Shown here: piece by piece, positions 28,361 through 37,010 of the stretch
How positions within the stretch are numbered: position 1 is the stretch's first letter
How the letters are laid out: each line of letters opens with the position of its first letter
Assembly (NCBI GenBank): GCA_014238905.1
Contig: JABAAE010000001.1
Location: 356,712 to 420,711, forward strand
Direction of reading: 5' to 3'
Length of the DNA stretch: 64,000 nt
Source of the DNA: Planctomycetota bacterium
Lineage (GTDB): Bacteria; Planctomycetota; Planctomycetia; Pirellulales; Pirellulaceae
Made by a program: the position numbers and the translations under genes
The notes under the pieces: model-generated
The model's database searches: none
What the model was told of the DNA's origin: nothing
Seen by the model: the letters and a program-made list of their open reading frames with translations, nothing else

Positions 28361-31126
28361 ATGAAAAAACTCATTGCGCTATTTTCGATTCTTTTGGTGA
28401 TTTCCAGCTCGTCCCTGTGTATTGCTCAAGCGCCTAAAAAAGTCGCCACTGTCGAAGGCATCACCGAATTTGTTTTAGACAATGGCTGCCGCCTGATTTT
28501 CTATCCTGATAAGTCTTCCAGCAGTGTAACCGTCAACATGACGCTTTTCGTTGGCTCTCGACATGAGGGTTATGGTGAAACCGGGATGGCTCACCTGCTA
28601 GAGCACATGCTTTTCAAAGGCACTCCAAGCCATGCCAACATCCCCAAAGAACTCAAGGATCGCGGCGTCATCAACATGAACGGCACGACCTCGTACGATC
28701 GCACTAATTATTTCGAAACGCTTCCTGCATCGGAGGAAAATTTGGAGTGGGCAATTCAGATGGAAGCCGACAGGATGGTCAACAGTTTTGTAAAGGGTGA
28801 AGATCTACTGTCCGAAATGACCGTCGTCAGAAACGAATTCGAGCAGGGTGAAAACTCACCGTTGAGAGTGCTGTTCCAACGTATCCTGGCCAATGCCTAT
28901 GAGTGGCACAATTACGGAAAAACAACCATAGGAAATCGGGTCGATATCGAACGTGTGCCCATCACTAATTTACGCGCTTTTTACCGCAAGTATTATCGGC
29001 CCGACAATGCCATGGTCGTGGTGGCTGGCAATTTTGATCCGAATCAGGCGCTAAAGTTCTGCGAAAAATATTTCGGTACGATTGAAAACCCAAAATCACC
29101 TTTACCAGCAACCTACACCATTGAACCTCCCCAGGACGGCGAAAGAAGCGTCACACTCAGTCGGGTGGGTGATGTTCCATTGGTCGGAGTCGCCTACCAT
29201 GTCAATTCGGCAGCGCATCCGGATTATGCTTCTGTTCAGGTATTAGCTCACATTCTCGGCACCGAACCGAGCGGTCGGCTCTACCAAAATCTGATCGAGC
29301 CGGGCATTGCTTCAAGTGTTTTTTCGCAGGCGGTAGTGGGCCGCGATCCTGGCACTCTGGTTGCCATGATGGAGATCAAAAAAGACGTAAAAATTGAGGC
29401 TGCAACCAAAATACTGCTCGACACCATTCAGGCAATTGGAAAAGACGGTGTTACCGAAGCGGAAGTAAAACGAGCCGTCACAGAGTTCCTCAAGAATCGT
29501 GAAAACCTGCAGGCCAACCCGGAAAGGCTGGCAATCCAGTTATCCGAGTGGGCATCCTACGGTGATTGGCGTCTCTTTTTCTTACACCGGGATCGCCTTG
29601 AAAAAGTTTCGCCCGATGATGTGAAACGAGTCGCCAGTGACTATTTAAAAACTAGTAATCGAACGGTCGGCACTTTTCGCCCGACCAAGACTCCCGATCG
29701 GGCAGTCATTCCAAACACCCCAGATATTACGAATCTGGTGAAGGACTATAAGGGGCGAAAGTCAATTACTGAGGGAGAGTCCTTCGAATCCACGCCTGCA
29801 AACATAGCCAATCGATTAGTCAATGGAAAGTTTTCGTCAGGCGTTTCCTATGCTCTCCTACCAAAACAGACTCGATTGAATCGAGTTTTCATGAGACTGA
29901 CCCTTCGCTATGGTAACGAAGGATTCCTTGCCAAGAACCGATTGAATGACGCCTGTGACATGCTGCCTAACTTGTGGTTCAAAGGTACGACTTCTCTCAC
30001 ATTTCAGGAATTACAAGACAAAATCAATGAACTGAAAGCATCGATATCTGTTTCAGGCTCGACCGGCCAAGTCACCTTCAACGTCTCTGGTCGAAAAGAG
30101 ACTTTTTCCGAGGTGTTAAAACTCCTCAAAGATGTCCTGCAAAATCCGGCCTTCCCCGAAGATGAATTCAAGATTCTCAAATCGCAAAGTCTGACTTCAA
30201 TGGAGAGTGCCAAATCCGATCCGAGGTATCTTGGACAAATTGCCCTGATGAGAAAGATGCGCCCTGTTCCAAAAAACAACATTCGATACGTACCGACGGT
30301 CGAGGAAAATGTTGAAAGGATCGAAAAGCTTTCCATCGGAGATATCAAGGAAGTTTATAACCGCTGCCTGTCCGGGACAGTTGGAGAAGTCACGATCGTG
30401 GGAGCTTTCGATCAGGAGGAGACAATCACGCTGGTGGACGATCTACTGGAAGACTGGAAGCCAGAGGTTCCCTATCAGCGTATTGAAGATCAGTTTCTGG
30501 TCACCAAGAAAGACAATATTTCAATCAATACACCGGATAAGAAGATGGCGGTGCTTTATGCTGGAACAAACCTTAAAATCCGGGATGATGACCAAGACTG
30601 GGAAGCGATGTTTATAGCTAATAACATCCTCGGTGGTGGGGCGTTGGCTAATCGTCTCGGCGAACGTGTCCGACAAAAAGAAGGATTGTCCTACGGGGTT
30701 GGATCAATGTTCAGTGCCGACTCTTTGGACCAAGTCGGCAGGTTCATGACACAAGCAATCACCAATCCAAAAAACCGCGATCGTTTGGTGGAAGTCATCC
30801 AGGAAGAATACCAGCGATTTATCGATGGCGGTGTCAGTCCGGATGAATTAGAACGAGCCAAAACCGGGTACATCGAGCAGGTCAATGGCATTCTGGGAAA
30901 AGACCAACAACTGTTGGGGATCTTACACCGTTTTCAAAGAACCGGACGACAACCTGATTTCCTAGCCCGGCGATTGGCCAATGTGTCGCGTTTGACCAAG
31001 ACGGATGTGGATCGAGCGATCAAGAAGCTGCTGCCGCTGGATCGTATCGTCATCGTCACCGCCGGTGACTTTGAAAACAACCCTCCTGCAACGGCTAATG
31101 ATAATCCCACCGAGAAAAAGGACTGA
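28361..31126 (+). CDS. Exported M16-family zinc protease, two-domain-pair form
   Basis: A 921-residue pitrilysin-type metalloprotease with a signal peptide (LIALFSILLVISSSSLCIAQA). The inverted zinc motif HLLEH (HxxEH) is at residues 78-82, and the distal zinc glutamate lies in NEFEQGE about 80 residues later, so the first catalytic unit is intact. The second half repeats the fold without a zinc site (GGGALANRLGERVRQKEGLSYGVGS is the conserved RxxxxLxYxV-type segment), forming the usual clam-shell. It degrades peptides in the periplasm or at the surface. The length fits a fusion of the two subunits that are separate in shorter M16B pairs. Confidence 0.95.
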   Translation: MKKLIALFSILLVISSSSLCIAQAPKKVATVEGITEFVLDNGCRLIFYPDKSSSSVTVNMTLFVGSRHEGYGETGMAHLLEHMLFKGTPSHANIPKELKDRGVINMNGTTSYDRTNYFETLPASEENLEWAIQMEADRMVNSFVKGEDLLSEMTVVRNEFEQGENSPLRVLFQRILANAYEWHNYGKTTIGNRVDIERVPITNLRAFYRKYYRPDNAMVVVAGNFDPNQALKFCEKYFGTIENPKSPLPATYTIEPPQDGERSVTLSRVGDVPLVGVAYHVNSAAHPDYASVQVLAHILGTEPSGRLYQNLIEPGIASSVFSQAVVGRDPGTLVAMMEIKKDVKIEAATKILLDTIQAIGKDGVTEAEVKRAVTEFLKNRENLQANPERLAIQLSEWASYGDWRLFFLHRDRLEKVSPDDVKRVASDYLKTSNRTVGTFRPTKTPDRAVIPNTPDITNLVKDYKGRKSITEGESFESTPANIANRLVNGKFSSGVSYALLPKQTRLNRVFMRLTLRYGNEGFLAKNRLNDACDMLPNLWFKGTTSLTFQELQDKINELKASISVSGSTGQVTFNVSGRKETFSEVLKLLKDVLQNPAFPEDEFKILKSQSLTSMESAKSDPRYLGQIALMRKMRPVPKNNIRYVPTVEENVERIEKLSIGDIKEVYNRCLSGTVGEVTIVGAFDQEETITLVDDLLEDWKPEVPYQRIEDQFLVTKKDNISINTPDKKMAVLYAGTNLKIRDDDQDWEAMFIANNILGGGALANRLGERVRQKEGLSYGVGSMFSADSLDQVGRFMTQAITNPKNRDRLVEVIQEEYQRFIDGGVSPDELERAKTGYIEQVNGILGKDQQLLGILHRFQRTGRQPDFLARRLANVSRLTKTDVDRAIKKLLPLDRIVIVTAGDFENNPPATANDNPTEKKD

Positions 31127-31321
31127 GCCTGACGGGCGTTGCCTTGTTTAGTACCCTCCGGACCAATTTGGTCGATCGCCAAACCTGTTCATGCAGACGA
31201 CAGCCTCGGCCAAATTTCATACGGCGTGGACGGAATAAGACCCTTCACTTGGAGATGGCCGATGCCGCCAGACATCGCAGCCCAGAAGACAACCGGCAAC
31301 ACACTTCTCGACTAGGGTATT

Positions 31322-31747
31322 ATGGATAGATTGAACATCCTCACTTGGATTTTGAGGCTTCACGGGGTTTTCCTGCTGGCTGCATTAGTACCCGTTTTTT
31401 TTCCCCACGCACTAATGGACAACATTCATAAGGCAATTCTTCTTGAATCGTTACCCCAGCTGCCAATCACCGGATACCTCACTCGCTCCCTGTCGCTGGT
31501 TTATGCACTTCATGGGTCGATCTGCCTCTTGCTCGCACTCAACGTCCGGCAATATTTACCCTTGATTCGGTCCATTGCGATCCTGCATCTCATTTTTGGC
31601 TTGGTTCTCACCGGCATCGATTTCGTCAGTGAAATGCCCATGTCATGGGTACTCTGCGAAGGCCCTCCGATCGTGGCATTCGCGATTTTTGTTTACATCT
31701 TTGCAGGGAGCTGTCAAACGCAACCCCAACAGCACGACGCGAATTAA
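31322..31747 (+). CDS. Small four-helix membrane protein
   Basis: A 141-residue, strongly hydrophobic protein with four predicted membrane segments (about residues 8-27, 50-75, 79-99 and 106-128). No family signature was recognised. The pattern of a polar SLVYALHGSICLLLAL segment in the second helix resembles small DoxX-like membrane proteins but is not enough to name it. It follows the M16 protease gene at 195 bases and is convergent with the PQQ beta-propeller gene. Confidence 0.7.
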   Translation: MDRLNILTWILRLHGVFLLAALVPVFFPHALMDNIHKAILLESLPQLPITGYLTRSLSLVYALHGSICLLLALNVRQYLPLIRSIAILHLIFGLVLTGIDFVSEMPMSWVLCEGPPIVAFAIFVYIFAGSCQTQPQQHDAN

Positions 31748-31759
31748 CCTGGCTGGCGA

Positions 31760-33106
31760 CTATTTTGCCGAAATGATGTAAAGAGATTTTTCACCTCGCA
31801 GGATCAACTCGTTTCCCACAGCAACCGGTGATGCGCTGAAACTGTCGTTCAAGCGATTGAGCGCAAGGATCTTGGGTTGGTCTGCATGGTCCAAGACCAT
31901 TGTTCGACCTCCGCGGTCCACGATATAAATTCTATTTTGGGCTGCCATAGGCGACGCATAAATGTTGGTCAAACCGGGAAGTCGAAACACATCTTTTTCT
32001 TTTCCGCTGGGACCATCCAGTCGGTATAAAATCCCCTGGTAGTGGCGGAAAAAATAGAGAGTTGAACGAAAAACGAGTGGTGAGGGGACATAAGGTGTGT
32101 GACGACGGCGATGCCAGAGAACATGGGGACTTTCAGTGATGTCACCTTTGGCACCGGCTAGGGATATCGCCAAAAAGGACTGCGTATCATAACTGCTTCC
32201 CACATAGACGATCCCGTCCTCATAGACCGGAGATGCCACTACATTATTGGATAGTCCACCACATTGCCAAACGACTTTTCCGGTTTGCAGTTCGTATCCC
32301 CGGGTGGCCGCCGTCCCTGGAATCACTGCTTGGTATCGGCCATCGACTTTGACGATGATAGGCGAAGACCATGACGTCACCTCAGGCCGATTTACCTTCC
32401 ATAAAATCTCTCCAGTACCGGCATCGATCGCAATGACAAACGACTGACCTTCATGATCCCAGTTCACCACCAACACGCCATCCTGCAGGGCGGGTGTACT
32501 CCCTTCACCATGGGCGTGCTTGGAATTCATTCTCCCGATGATTTTTTTCCAAATCAACTGCCCCTGATAGTCGAGACAATACAGGCCGTGCGAACCAAAA
32601 AAAGCATAAACTCGCTTCCCGTCAGTCACCGGAGAAGCAGAGGCCAATGAACCGGTAAAATGTCCCCCTTCATGAGGCACGACCTGGTCAAGCGTCTTTT
32701 GCCACACCAATGTGCCATTTTTTCTGTCGAACGAACTCACGAGGAACCTGTGCTGCTGCGAGACGCTGAAGTTATCGTGTGCTCCAGGTGCGGTGTCCAA
32801 AATAGCAGGAAATTTTTTACCAACCGGTTCGGCCGAAGTTACAAAAATCTGGTTGCCCCAAACGACCGGCGTGGAATGCCCTTTGCCGACCAATGGCGTT
32901 TTGAATTTGATATTTTTTTCCTCCGACCATTCAGTGGGAGGATCCGTTTGTGGATCGGCGACGCCATTTTGCGTTGGTCCTCGCCAACTGGACCATGTTT
33001 CAGATGAATCGGGTGATTCCTGTACTGCGGCAAAAACACCATATCCGTTTCCTGTAACAATCCAGCACACGATTAATAAAAAGAGAGTTTTCATCATCCG
33101 TATCAA
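31760..33106 (-). CDS. Secreted PQQ-type beta-propeller protein
   Basis: A 448-residue protein with a signal peptide (LFLLIVCWIVTGNGYGVFA). The opening WSSWRGPTQNGVADPQTDPPTEW is the hallmark start of planctomycete PQQ-like propellers. Repeats of the type tryptophan-docking blade follow: HSTPVVWGNQIFVTSA, GTLVWQKTL, KRVYAFFGSHGLYCLD, GEILWKVNRPE, GKVVWQCGG and GNELILRGEKSLYII. No dehydrogenase catalytic residues are evident, so a scaffold or binding role is more likely than PQQ enzymology. It is 27 bases downstream of the phosphodiesterase gene and is probably the last gene of the ebo-like operon. Confidence 0.9.
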   Translation of the reverse strand: MIRMMKTLFLLIVCWIVTGNGYGVFAAVQESPDSSETWSSWRGPTQNGVADPQTDPPTEWSEEKNIKFKTPLVGKGHSTPVVWGNQIFVTSAEPVGKKFPAILDTAPGAHDNFSVSQQHRFLVSSFDRKNGTLVWQKTLDQVVPHEGGHFTGSLASASPVTDGKRVYAFFGSHGLYCLDYQGQLIWKKIIGRMNSKHAHGEGSTPALQDGVLVVNWDHEGQSFVIAIDAGTGEILWKVNRPEVTSWSSPIIVKVDGRYQAVIPGTAATRGYELQTGKVVWQCGGLSNNVVASPVYEDGIVYVGSSYDTQSFLAISLAGAKGDITESPHVLWHRRRHTPYVPSPLVFRSTLYFFRHYQGILYRLDGPSGKEKDVFRLPGLTNIYASPMAAQNRIYIVDRGGRTMVLDHADQPKILALNRLNDSFSASPVAVGNELILRGEKSLYIISAK

Positions 33107-33133
33107 TCGCTTTGGACTCCTACTGGAAAGTGT

Positions 33134-34447
33134 TTAGGAAAACTGGCTTGTTACCAAGTCACAGATTTCAACATCTCGAATTTCTGGTTGCAAATCCAAA
33201 TCCATTGAAGTCATCAAAAGGCCTCTTTGGTCCGAACAAGTCACCGGGGCTCCATGGGATCCCTTGACCAAAGTAGCATCCAATGGTGTCGACTTGGAAG
33301 GCATGTCAATGTGGAGCTCGACCGGATCGTACCCCGGCTTTCGATGAATATCGACCGTTCGGGCGAACTCCGGCGCCCGTGCGTCATCCAGCCACCAGTA
33401 ATAGGCCTGCCAACTGTTGGGCTGCGAAATCAAGATCACTTCACCACTGCGTTGATGTTCCATTGCGTATTTGGAACGTTGGTCCATCACCAAACACTCC
33501 TGAATACCTTGCTGATTGGCAAACAGTCGTTGAACTGTTTGAATCACTTCAGCATCGGCGTTTCGCACGTAAACATGGGAGAACTGGTGATCAACCAAAG
33601 CCCAAGCGTCACTATTCTCGAAATCCAAGTGTTCGCCATCGTTCTCACTGACCTTCAGTAGCCCGGCATCCCGCAACAAACGATTGGGGTAACAGACGTG
33701 ATCGACTTCGGTGATCACATATTCGCTGACTACCATCCAACAAATCGGTGAATCATAAGCAGACTCAAATTGAGTGCGCATTCCGTCGATTAGCCCATCC
33801 AATTCAGCCAATGCACTAAGAGCCAAATCACTGCCAGGACCCATTTTCTGGGCAGCATAATCGAGGTGAGGCAGGTAAATATAAGAAAAATCGGGTTGGA
33901 ATTTCTCGGCAGCTGCACCGGCCGAATCCAATATCCACTTCGTAGATTTAATATTAGCGATCGGTCCCCAAAAATGCTGCAAAGGAAAATGCCCATAATC
34001 CTTCAACAGCTCTCCATAGAACTCCTGTGGCTTGGTGTAACACCACAAATCCTCGGAACCATCGGGCCGATGAATGGGTGCCGGCATGCATACAAAGTCC
34101 GCGCCGCAACCTTTACTGAGCATCGGAAACCAGGCCGCCGATTTAATCGACGAATCCCGTTGATGCAAGATATCCCAGATCTGGGGTTGTTGGATTTTTT
34201 CATTCCACGCGGTCCACATTTCCACCTTTTTTTCGTCTCTCCAAAAAAAACCGTTCCCCGTCACGCCGTGTTCAGCGGGAAGCTTGCCGGTCAGCATATT
34301 GGCCTGCGCTGGCCAAGTCACTGCAGGAAAGCTGTTAGTCATGGTCGCCTTCTGTCCGCCCGAAACCAATGACGTCAGATGGGGCATCAAGGAAAGATCT
34401 TTTTGGCGAAGACCCGGAATAGTTAACAGGACAACAATTTTTTTCAT
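33134..34447 (-). CDS. Alkaline-phosphatase-superfamily phosphodiesterase/pyrophosphatase (EboF-like)
   Basis: A 437-residue protein from ATG 34447, where the first strand MKKIVVLLTIPGL begins; the frame is open to 34498. Residues SFPAVTWPAQANMLTGKLPAEHGVTGNGFFWRD carry the metal/nucleophile region, with the threonine in AVTWP the likely nucleophile, as in nucleotide pyrophosphatases. Metal ligands further on are in LPHLDYAAQ, SEYVITEVDH and the late KGSHGAP. No signal peptide is seen. It lies directly after the TIM-barrel and UbiA genes, in the same order as eboC, eboE and eboF of the ebo cluster. Assignment to EboF is from neighbourhood and general type. Confidence 0.85.
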   Translation of the reverse strand: MKKIVVLLTIPGLRQKDLSLMPHLTSLVSGGQKATMTNSFPAVTWPAQANMLTGKLPAEHGVTGNGFFWRDEKKVEMWTAWNEKIQQPQIWDILHQRDSSIKSAAWFPMLSKGCGADFVCMPAPIHRPDGSEDLWCYTKPQEFYGELLKDYGHFPLQHFWGPIANIKSTKWILDSAGAAAEKFQPDFSYIYLPHLDYAAQKMGPGSDLALSALAELDGLIDGMRTQFESAYDSPICWMVVSEYVITEVDHVCYPNRLLRDAGLLKVSENDGEHLDFENSDAWALVDHQFSHVYVRNADAEVIQTVQRLFANQQGIQECLVMDQRSKYAMEHQRSGEVILISQPNSWQAYYWWLDDARAPEFARTVDIHRKPGYDPVELHIDMPSKSTPLDATLVKGSHGAPVTCSDQRGLLMTSMDLDLQPEIRDVEICDLVTSQFS

Positions 34448-34513
34448 TGATTGCTTTCGCGTAACAGTTGTTGAACAATCGTAAGCGACATCGGGCAAGT
34501 GTCCCGAAGTCGA

Positions 34514-35338
34514 TCAATGGACAAGCAGTGGTTGAAGGAACTCATAGGCTTTTCGAGCGGCACGGGGTGCGTCATGGCTATGCCGGCTAAGCTCCACATG
34601 GAGACCACCATCGAATTCGATGGATCCCAACGCCTCAATGATGGGAGGAAAGCTCATCTCTCCTTCCCCAAACATAAGGTGCTCATGAATTCCCGCTCGC
34701 ATATCTTCAATGTGAACGTTGATAATATCATCCGCAAAACGGTGGAGGTAATCAGCAATCGGCATTTCGTGCATACAGTAAAGATGCCCTACATCCATTG
34801 TCATTTTCAGGCAGGGTGAATTGACCCATTGCTTCAATCTTGTAAATCCCGAAGTCGAGTCAATAAACATCCCCGGTTCCGGCTCAAATCCGATGATAAC
34901 GCCTGCCCCATCGGCATATTGAACCACCGATTCCAATCCTCTAGCCAACCTCTCCAGCGCGACCTCATCAGAGACGTCTTCCCGAAGAATTCCCGACCAG
35001 ATGGAGACGCAATTGGAACCCAATTCAGCCGCAACGTCCACACAATATTTATAAAAATCAATGCGTTTCTTCGGATTCGCAGACATCAAGGTTGGCTCAT
35101 GCTTCTCAGCGGGATCTAACAAAAAACGGGCACCGGTTTCGATTACGCTTGAAAGCCCGTATTCCTGCAACAGGTTTTTGACAGATTTGATCTGGCGAGA
35201 GACAGAATCTGAAAACGGATTTAAACAGTGATGATCCACGGTTATGGCCACGCTTTGATATCCGATTCCAGCCAGCAACTTGATCGCTGAAAGTGCATCG
35301 TGATTGGCAAATCCGTTTGTGTTGTATCCAAGAATCAT
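34514..35338 (-). CDS. Sugar-phosphate isomerase/epimerase-type TIM-barrel protein (EboE-like)
   Basis: A 274-residue xylose-isomerase-like TIM barrel. It begins at strand 1 (MILGYNTNGFANHD) with no signal. Metal and substrate residues are at the strand ends: IGFEPEPGMF (Glu), MTMDVGHLYC (Asp, His), NVHIEDMRAG (His, Glu) and GGLHVELSRH (Glu). This is the set expected for the fold, so a divalent-metal isomerase or epimerase is likely. It is 23 bases downstream of the UbiA-like gene and upstream of the phosphodiesterase gene. In the ebo cluster a xylose-isomerase-like protein sits at this position as EboE. Confidence 0.88.
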   Translation of the reverse strand: MILGYNTNGFANHDALSAIKLLAGIGYQSVAITVDHHCLNPFSDSVSRQIKSVKNLLQEYGLSSVIETGARFLLDPAEKHEPTLMSANPKKRIDFYKYCVDVAAELGSNCVSIWSGILREDVSDEVALERLARGLESVVQYADGAGVIIGFEPEPGMFIDSTSGFTRLKQWVNSPCLKMTMDVGHLYCMHEMPIADYLHRFADDIINVHIEDMRAGIHEHLMFGEGEMSFPPIIEALGSIEFDGGLHVELSRHSHDAPRAARKAYEFLQPLLVH

Positions 35339-35361
35339 GGGCTGTCATTATCTCGACTGGA

Positions 35362-36375
35362 CTACGTCGACTTAAACCAACGCCCAAGCAGGATCGCTGG
35401 GAAAAGCAACATCAAAACAACCAGCGGGAACTGCACCTGATTGGTATCAATCCAAAACACAATACCCGCATGAATCAAAATAATAGAAAGCAGGCACTGT
35501 TTGATCGTCAACTGCACATTAGTCGGTATAGGATCAGCAATTGCCCTCAACGCAAAACGGATCAAGCTGTAGGCAAATAGAATCATCACAAACGGTAACA
35601 ACCAGACTTTCAATGGATTGACCGTACCAGGTAGATCAAGCCCATAAAATGGAAGCCCGGCAATTCCCGCCAAACCAAGGATCATCGTCAACAACCCAAA
35701 CGCCAGAAGGCCACGGCCACTTTCCCGCGCTTCGCTGCGGGCGAACCAAGTTACGCCGGCAATATAAACCCCCATCCCTCCGGCAATGATCAAACCAGCC
35801 GGGAGCAGGTTCTCACTCTCCTTCCCGGCAAGACTCATCCCCAGCAGGATATTAAAGAAGCGGCAACTCCCCATCAGCGGTGGAGCCAGGGGAGTTTTTT
35901 TGAGGATCTTATTGTAAAGAAGGATGACGACAATCAGACAAGTAGCAATTAAAAACGGCTCATGGCCAAACCAGAGGCTGGTCCGATCAACCGGATGGCC
36001 AAAGCTGTAAGCAAGGAACGAGAACACCAGTCCCGCAAGCAACAATCCAAAACCAAGTCCAGCCGCTAATCCAAAAGGAATTGCTCCCGACGGAATCGGG
36101 CGATCCGGTCGGTCCCGCGAGTCAATTTCGACATCAAAAACATCATTCAGAATCATGCCTGCAGAATAAAGGCAACAAGAGGTCAAAACCAAAAACAGCA
36201 ATCCGAGCTGAGGCTCGAAACTCTGATGAACAAAAATGAATCCCACTAGAACGTCCGCAATCGCGGTGAAAATATTGGGGATTCGCATCAAACGCAGAAT
36301 GCTCTTAAAACGGCCCTCCTGACGCACTGCGCCTGGGGTAGTTTCTGTTTCTGGGTGGACTTGGGATTTCGACAC
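35362..36375 (-). CDS. UbiA-family prenyltransferase (EboC-like)
   Basis: A 337-residue integral membrane enzyme with eight to nine helices. The first aspartate-rich motif is NDVFDVEIDSRDRPDRPIPSG, which has the NDxxDxxxD pattern used to bind prenyl diphosphate through magnesium. The second, usually DxxxD, is not clear (FARSEARESGRG lies in the expected place), so activity may differ from ubiquinone-type enzymes. LRLMRIPNIFTAIADVLVGF at the start is strongly like the EboC group. It is the first gene of a minus-strand operon with the TIM-barrel and phosphodiesterase genes. Confidence 0.9.
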   Translation of the reverse strand: MSKSQVHPETETTPGAVRQEGRFKSILRLMRIPNIFTAIADVLVGFIFVHQSFEPQLGLLFLVLTSCCLYSAGMILNDVFDVEIDSRDRPDRPIPSGAIPFGLAAGLGFGLLLAGLVFSFLAYSFGHPVDRTSLWFGHEPFLIATCLIVVILLYNKILKKTPLAPPLMGSCRFFNILLGMSLAGKESENLLPAGLIIAGGMGVYIAGVTWFARSEARESGRGLLAFGLLTMILGLAGIAGLPFYGLDLPGTVNPLKVWLLPFVMILFAYSLIRFALRAIADPIPTNVQLTIKQCLLSIILIHAGIVFWIDTNQVQFPLVVLMLLFPAILLGRWFKST

Positions 36376-36580
36376 AGGCCGGAACGAGCAAAGTGAAACA
36401 AATTTCTAAGAACTGAGATTAGACTGCCGAGGATCTTTGCTCAAGACAAGAGGATGTGAATAATCTGCTGAAAGACAACGATTACATGCAATTTCAGTTG
36501 CCGCGGTCGCACTGGAAACTGGTCAAGCAACCGTAAACGGCATGGTCACTCTTCCCAATCGAAGCCAAATCGCAACATCC

Positions 36581-36617
36581 AAAAAAAAGGTCCAGGTCGC
36601 AGCTGACGACCTGGACC
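36581..36617 (-). terminator. Strong minus-strand intrinsic terminator
   Basis: GGTCCAGGTCG (36589-36599) pairs perfectly with CGACCTGGACC (36607-36617) over a seven-base loop, and on the minus strand the stem is followed by eight T residues (A run 36581-36588). Confidence 0.85.
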
Positions 36618-36720
36618 AACATCCCCCCCTGGGATAGCGGTTCTCTTTTCCGGCAGAGGCTTCGCTCAACCGGAAAAAAACAAATGTTCATCTAAACGAC
36701 CAGTAGCTTAGGAACTGGCG
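36581..36720 (-). ncRNA. Candidate small structured RNA on the minus strand
   Basis: Read on the minus strand, three hairpins follow each other. The first is an eight-base-pair perfect stem TTTTCCGG/CCGGAAAA with a 16-base loop (36646-36677). The second is ATCCC/GGGAT (36621-36635). The third is the terminator at 36581-36617. No coding frame ends here, so the terminator has no gene to serve unless an RNA is made. The 5' end is not defined; 36720 is an estimate. The class was not recognised. Confidence 0.45.
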
Positions 36721-37010
36721 TTGCCCTTTAGGCGGATGCTATTTGATCAATGCCTAATGTTATCGGCGGAGATGAATGTTAACTTTTGTAAACTTTGACG
36801 ATTAGTCTCGATTCGCGGTTTGGCAGAATTTTGTCCGTTGGAGAAAAAATCCGGTCGTAAATTCAAGATTCGCTGTCTGATTGGATCGAAAATGTCGATG
36901 CACTGGATTAAGTAGAGTTTTCCAAATGGGGAAATTCTTGCGCTAGCTTCGCCGTTTGTATGGATGCAATTCGGCGGGATCAAATGCATGCAGAGCAAGG
37001 AAGCAATTTC

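Larger units (their letters stand above)
36376..37010. other. Divergent intergenic region between ebo-like and stator operons
   Basis: A 635-base gap between two divergent operons. It contains the terminated hairpin series described separately at 36581-36720. No protein-coding frame is supported; the minus-strand frame 36494-36691 reads through the terminator hairpin. Confidence 0.55.

Noticed and set aside
33866-34372. 168-codon plus-strand frame
   Set aside because: Antisense to the phosphodiesterase gene, with no motif of its own.
36494-36691. 65-codon minus-strand frame in the ebo/stator gap
   Set aside because: It reads through the strong terminator hairpin at 36581-36617 and has no ribosome-binding site.
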